Source: Paulownia fortunei
Lineage: Eukaryota > Streptophyta > Magnoliopsida > Lamiales > Paulowniaceae
Assembly: GCA_019321725.1 (NCBI GenBank)
Contig: CM033107.1
Location: 16,049,445 to 16,113,444, forward strand
Reading direction: 5' to 3'
Length of the DNA stretch: 64,000 bases
A program made the translations under genes and the position numbers. Of the stretch, positions 60,484-64,000 are shown piece after piece. The notes under the pieces were generated by a model. That model was given only the letters and a program-made list of their open reading frames with translations. It did not search any database and was not told the DNA's origin. The first letter of the stretch is position 1. The number at the start of each line of letters is the position of its first letter.

Positions 60484-63348
60484 TGTGATACCCGAACCTC
60501 TTACAACTCCCTTGGCCAATGTGATTCATGCATTACATGCTACTTATATGCTAATTTGCATTAACATTTGCATGGCATCTTATATAGCATTCTTAATCAT
60601 TAGACCTCTAATGCTATCACATGATATAAGTGGTTGAGATCTTATAACCTAATTAAGAAATTCTATATTTAAATAAGAAAAAGAATAGATTGGTAGATAT
60701 ATTGGATATTCATAGGTTATATGTTATAATTTTGGAAGTGTTAAAGGTGTTACTAGTAAGTTTATATGATTCGATTTAATTAGATCGATGTGTTTTAAAA
60801 GTATACATCCATGGATTAACATATTTGGGATATTGGACATGATATAATGTGATTTAAGTGTCATAATACAAGGTCCATATGTGCATATGATTTTAGAAAT
60901 ACAAACTAGACAATCATTTAAGAATCGGATGTCAATCGGTTTGGAGATCGAATGAACGGACATAGGAATTACCTATGGGAATGAATGGTGACTAAGATAG
61001 GTTGCAACCAAATAAGAATATGTGAGACACACAAGATTAGGGCTGCAAGATAAGAGAGAAAATCAGATTATACCATTACATGCCACCTCAAGCTTTGCCA
61101 CCTCATGCTTTCTTATTAAGCTTAAGTTAACATCTCAAGCTAACACCTCAAACCCTTCACCCTTAAGTCACGACCAGACCTTGATTTCAGCCATTTTCAT
61201 CTTCCAAACACACACTTTAAGGTATCCAAGTGCTCCAAATTGATTCCAAGTTGAAATAAAAGCAAGAAAAGCAAAGGAGAAGTGATTACCATCAAGTTTA
61301 ACCTCAAAATCTGCATAGGTAACACTTATCTACGGTTTTGCCTTTGGTTTTCAGATTATTCTGAATGGTTTTATTATTTAATAAGCTTTCAATATCTCTT
61401 ATAAAGTGTTAGGAAGTTTTTAGTTAGACTTTGGTACACAAAGAAAGGGTTTTTGATGATAAACACTTAATAGGAAATACTTGTGGCAGAAACTGTCACC
61501 TTACTGTTTTCTTGTATTTTAGGCTTCAAAAGTGTATGGTATGTTGAATGAAACCTGTAATTATCATCATATACATGTTTATATATGGGTTAAGAGTATT
61601 GGAATAAATTTTCATCCGTTAGAAATTGAAATAGGGCATGATATTGAAGAGATGCTCAAAACTATCACCATCGAATTTCAGATTCTGTCCTATGTGAAGT
61701 GGACTTGTTTTACAGTGATAAATCCATTAGTTTTGGCAAGGATATAACCTGGTTGTCTCTTTTTATATGTTATATAAGTGTGGTGAAAATTTGGGAGTGA
61801 TTGAATATACTTAATAGTGCCAAAACCATTAATGTCATGAAGTGCGTAAAACTGTCACGGTGGGAAAAATCTGTTTCAGTATGCTCTGAAAGGAGCTGAA
61901 CTTGGGAAGCTATATCCGTGAGTTTTAGCCATTAAATGACATGGTTACATTGTTTTTGATGTTATATAAGTGTGATAAAAATTGTGGAGTGAATGAATAT
62001 GTCTAAGGGTGTCAAAATCATCATGCAAATTAATGTGGCAGCAAGAAAATGTGAAGTGGTGAATCTGTCCCATTTGGTTCATTAACATGTTCCAGCATAG
62101 ATGTGGTGAATTTGATCCCTAACATTTAGGGAAATGTTGTAAGATTTATAATACATCAACTAAGTGAGGTTAGTATACATTTAGGATATGAAACAAAGGT
62201 ACGTAGAAGGTTGTATTCGGTTATAGTTTCTAAGTGGTAAGGTTGTTTAGTTAAATTGAGATTCAAGATCTTTATACTACATTAGGTATAATGAACTTGT
62301 TAATTGAGGGTGGTGATTGATATCTTGTATTTTTATAGATTGTTTCACATCTAGGGTTGGGGAGTAATACTTAAGAGACCTAGAAGTAACACACAACCGA
62401 TCAAAGGTAAGTAAAGATTCATGTGCAACTACAATGCATAGACATAGTAAATGTGTGATTTATATGTAATACCATTGATCATATGTGCGTAGCAGAGGAC
62501 ATGCATTACTGTCATTCATGTCCATTGAGCATACATACATGGGCATTGGCACGTGCATACATTATGTACAAGTATTGTGATTAATTGTGCATTGCACGGC
62601 ATGATTCTGAGAAAGGAAAATGTTTTACTGACCACTACTAGTGCACCGAAGCATGCATGGATTTGCATGGTTTTTTTATGCATGGATTTACAGGTTTGCA
62701 TGCATGGATTTGCATGCGTATGAGTGTGCATGGATTTTCATGATTTTATGATTATTGGCCATTGGATTATGGCAATGTACAGAGCTCTTTTCCGGTGCAT
62801 GGGATAGTAGCGTTGGTCAGGGGCCCAAGAAAGAAATGATTTTGAGATAAATATTTTGATGCATAAAATTGCATTGTGGGCATAGCATATTGAGATGCAT
62901 GAATTGATATTGTGAATTATTCTTTGACATGCATAATCATTACTTGTTGAGCGTTAGCTCATATAGTTTATGCATTGTAGGTGAGTCTGGTGATACTTGA
63001 TACCATGGACTTATTGGGCAAGCTGTTGGGGTTCCTGCAGGTTCTGAGGATCAGTGTACTTAGATGAGAACCTGTTGGGTTGATTGTTAACTTATTTGAT
63101 TTTGTAGTCTATTGTATTAGGTTTTGGGATTTGTACAATGTGTTACTTTTATAACTTTTCTGTACACGGGTATATAAATATTATGATTGTTATGGGTCCT
63201 CTGCATGTATATATATTAGTCTGTGGGTGGGAAAATATTTATTATTTATTAATATGTTGCAGAAAAAAATAATAATAATGCTTGCACACAGGCTCTATCA
63301 TGTTAAATTATACTATATATATAGTTTTGTAGTAATGGGGGTGTTACA
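60484..63348 (+). mobile_element. Solo LTR of chromovirus family D
   Basis: It starts TGTGATACCCG and ends GGGGGTGTTACA, the reverse complement of the LTR at 11528-14383, with a perfect target duplication and no internal region. It carries the same RY-motif cluster (62640-62750) and the same internal 190-bp duplication as the other copy. Frames such as 61532-61747 have no family match. Confidence 0.93.
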
Positions 63349-63353
63349 CAATC
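63349..63353. repeat. Right target duplication of solo LTR D (CAATC)
   Basis: It matches 60479-60483. Confidence 0.92.
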
Positions 63354-63569
63354 TATCGTATATCTAGCTAAACAAAATCCTCGGTACTTGCTTAGCCTTT
63401 CTTGAGCTCTCTTATCTAACCTTCTGATTCTTGGAGGTGATCCACATATATAGTTCTGGCCTTCTGCAGATAGTCTGGTTAAATTTACCATTTTCCATCT
63501 ATTGGCCAAGTGTTCTAGGATGTCAACATAGTTTCTTGACACCAAGATACTGAACAACAATTGTGAAAA

Positions 63570-64000
63570 TGTTGGGTTTGCAAAGTTTTAGGATGTAAAC
63601 GCAACAAAAATTTAAAAATTTAAAAACATGCATAAGAATTAAGCATGCAATCCTAGATTCATTGTGATTAATTAGTTTGCACCTAGATATTTTGTTTAGT
63701 TATAAATAAAAGTTCAGCAAATGTACCTTTAGAAGCACTCATGCTGATGTAGGGTGTGAAGCAATTCGAATTGTTATCCTTCTCACGATCGCTTTGTAGG
63801 AATCCCAAAATTGATTCGAATCTTGGCCTTGGATTAGAAACTTGATTCATTTGAGAAATCCATGCATTTTCCCTCTAACTGTATCCACATGACAAGTAAG
63901 ACCACAATTTAATATTTGTGCTAGAAGATATTTAATTCTTATTTTTGATCTAGAATTTGGGAGTGCAATTTAATTCTTAAATCAACTAGTAATGGAAAAA
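63570..64000 (-). mobile_element. Copia-type LTR, cut by window end
   Basis: It starts TGTTGGGTTTGC, the complement of the CCCAACA end of the copia LTR at 19361. Blocks around 63750-63890 (GATGTAGGG..GAATTGTTATCC..CCCTCTAACTGTATCCACA) mirror 19021-19170. It is a diverged relative on the minus strand. Confidence 0.75.

Larger units (their letters stand above)
60410..63551 (-). pseudogene. Possible host exon split by a solo LTR
   Basis: On the minus strand, TTGTTGTTCAG at 63552-63562 looks like a splice acceptor. From 63551 an open frame reads VDILEHLANRWKMVNLTRL, GSPPRIRRLDKRAQERLSKY and RGFCLARYTID to 63354. There the solo LTR D is inserted. If one copy of the CAATC duplication and the LTR are left out, the frame continues from 60483 with FEFMTEQDFLMCSL to about 60410. 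The basic, helix-rich composition looks like real protein, but I do not recognise the family. It may be a host gene exon now interrupted, or a gene fragment. Confidence 0.4.

Noticed and set aside
60316..60519. Stand-alone 67-codon gene starting in the solo LTR
   Set aside because: Its first 12 or so codons are LTR sequence. The rest is the continuation of the split frame described at 60410-63551.
1..64000. CRISPR arrays, rRNA, riboswitches, bacterial operons
   Set aside because: None seen. The repeats are LTRs, microsatellites or retroelement minisatellites, and genes show plant introns and TATA boxes.

Overview
The window looks like nuclear DNA of a flowering plant, probably a eudicot. It is AT-rich and most of it is nested, decayed LTR retrotransposons of plant lineages (Ty3/gypsy Tekay/Del chromoviruses, Tat and Athila; Ty1/copia). 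It also holds a Stowaway-type MITE, a MULE-like element and one recognisable host gene with an intron. There are no bacterial signals. The species cannot be named from the sequence. One run of N (49383-49492) is an assembly gap.

Left part (1-32425): a Tat element on the minus strand forms the host layer, and other elements have inserted into it up to three deep. Its own sequence survives at 6183-10883, 16815-17308 and 31700-32425: LTR pieces, primer binding site, gag-protease, a 3' tandem repeat, and an intron-bearing accessory gene on the opposite strand. The reverse transcriptase and integrase part is missing. Chromovirus C (LTR 3282-6182) lies in its 3' region and carries an LTR of family A (1-834). 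LTR X sits in the Tat gag (10884-16814) and itself holds chromovirus D (11528-~16632). A copia element (17309-31699) sits in the Tat LTR, and chromovirus A (22804-28138, perfect TATAC target duplication) sits inside the copia.

Middle (32426-36280): a low-copy island with a MITE, a compound direct/inverted repeat and the only host gene I can name, a two-exon arabinogalactan peptide gene on the minus strand (34865-35193) with a TATA box at 35326-35333.

Right part (36281-64000): chromovirus B (36281-45120, right LTR truncated) abuts a copia-type LTR on the minus strand, which is interrupted by a solo LTR of family C with a TCATC duplication. After the gap come an inverted Athila-type LTR (49493-51241) and an Athila element reduced to gag-protease (51242-57621). 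A second low-copy island (57622-63569) holds a MULE-like element and a solo LTR of family D with a CAATC duplication. That LTR splits an open frame that looks like a host exon. Another copia-type LTR begins at 63570.

No element is an intact autonomous copy. What stands out is how broken elements appear to have kept moving: A and B share two in-frame stop codons, the copia has similar LTRs around a dead body with no gag, and Tat and Athila copies have lost pol but keep gag-protease and, in Tat, the antisense gene.
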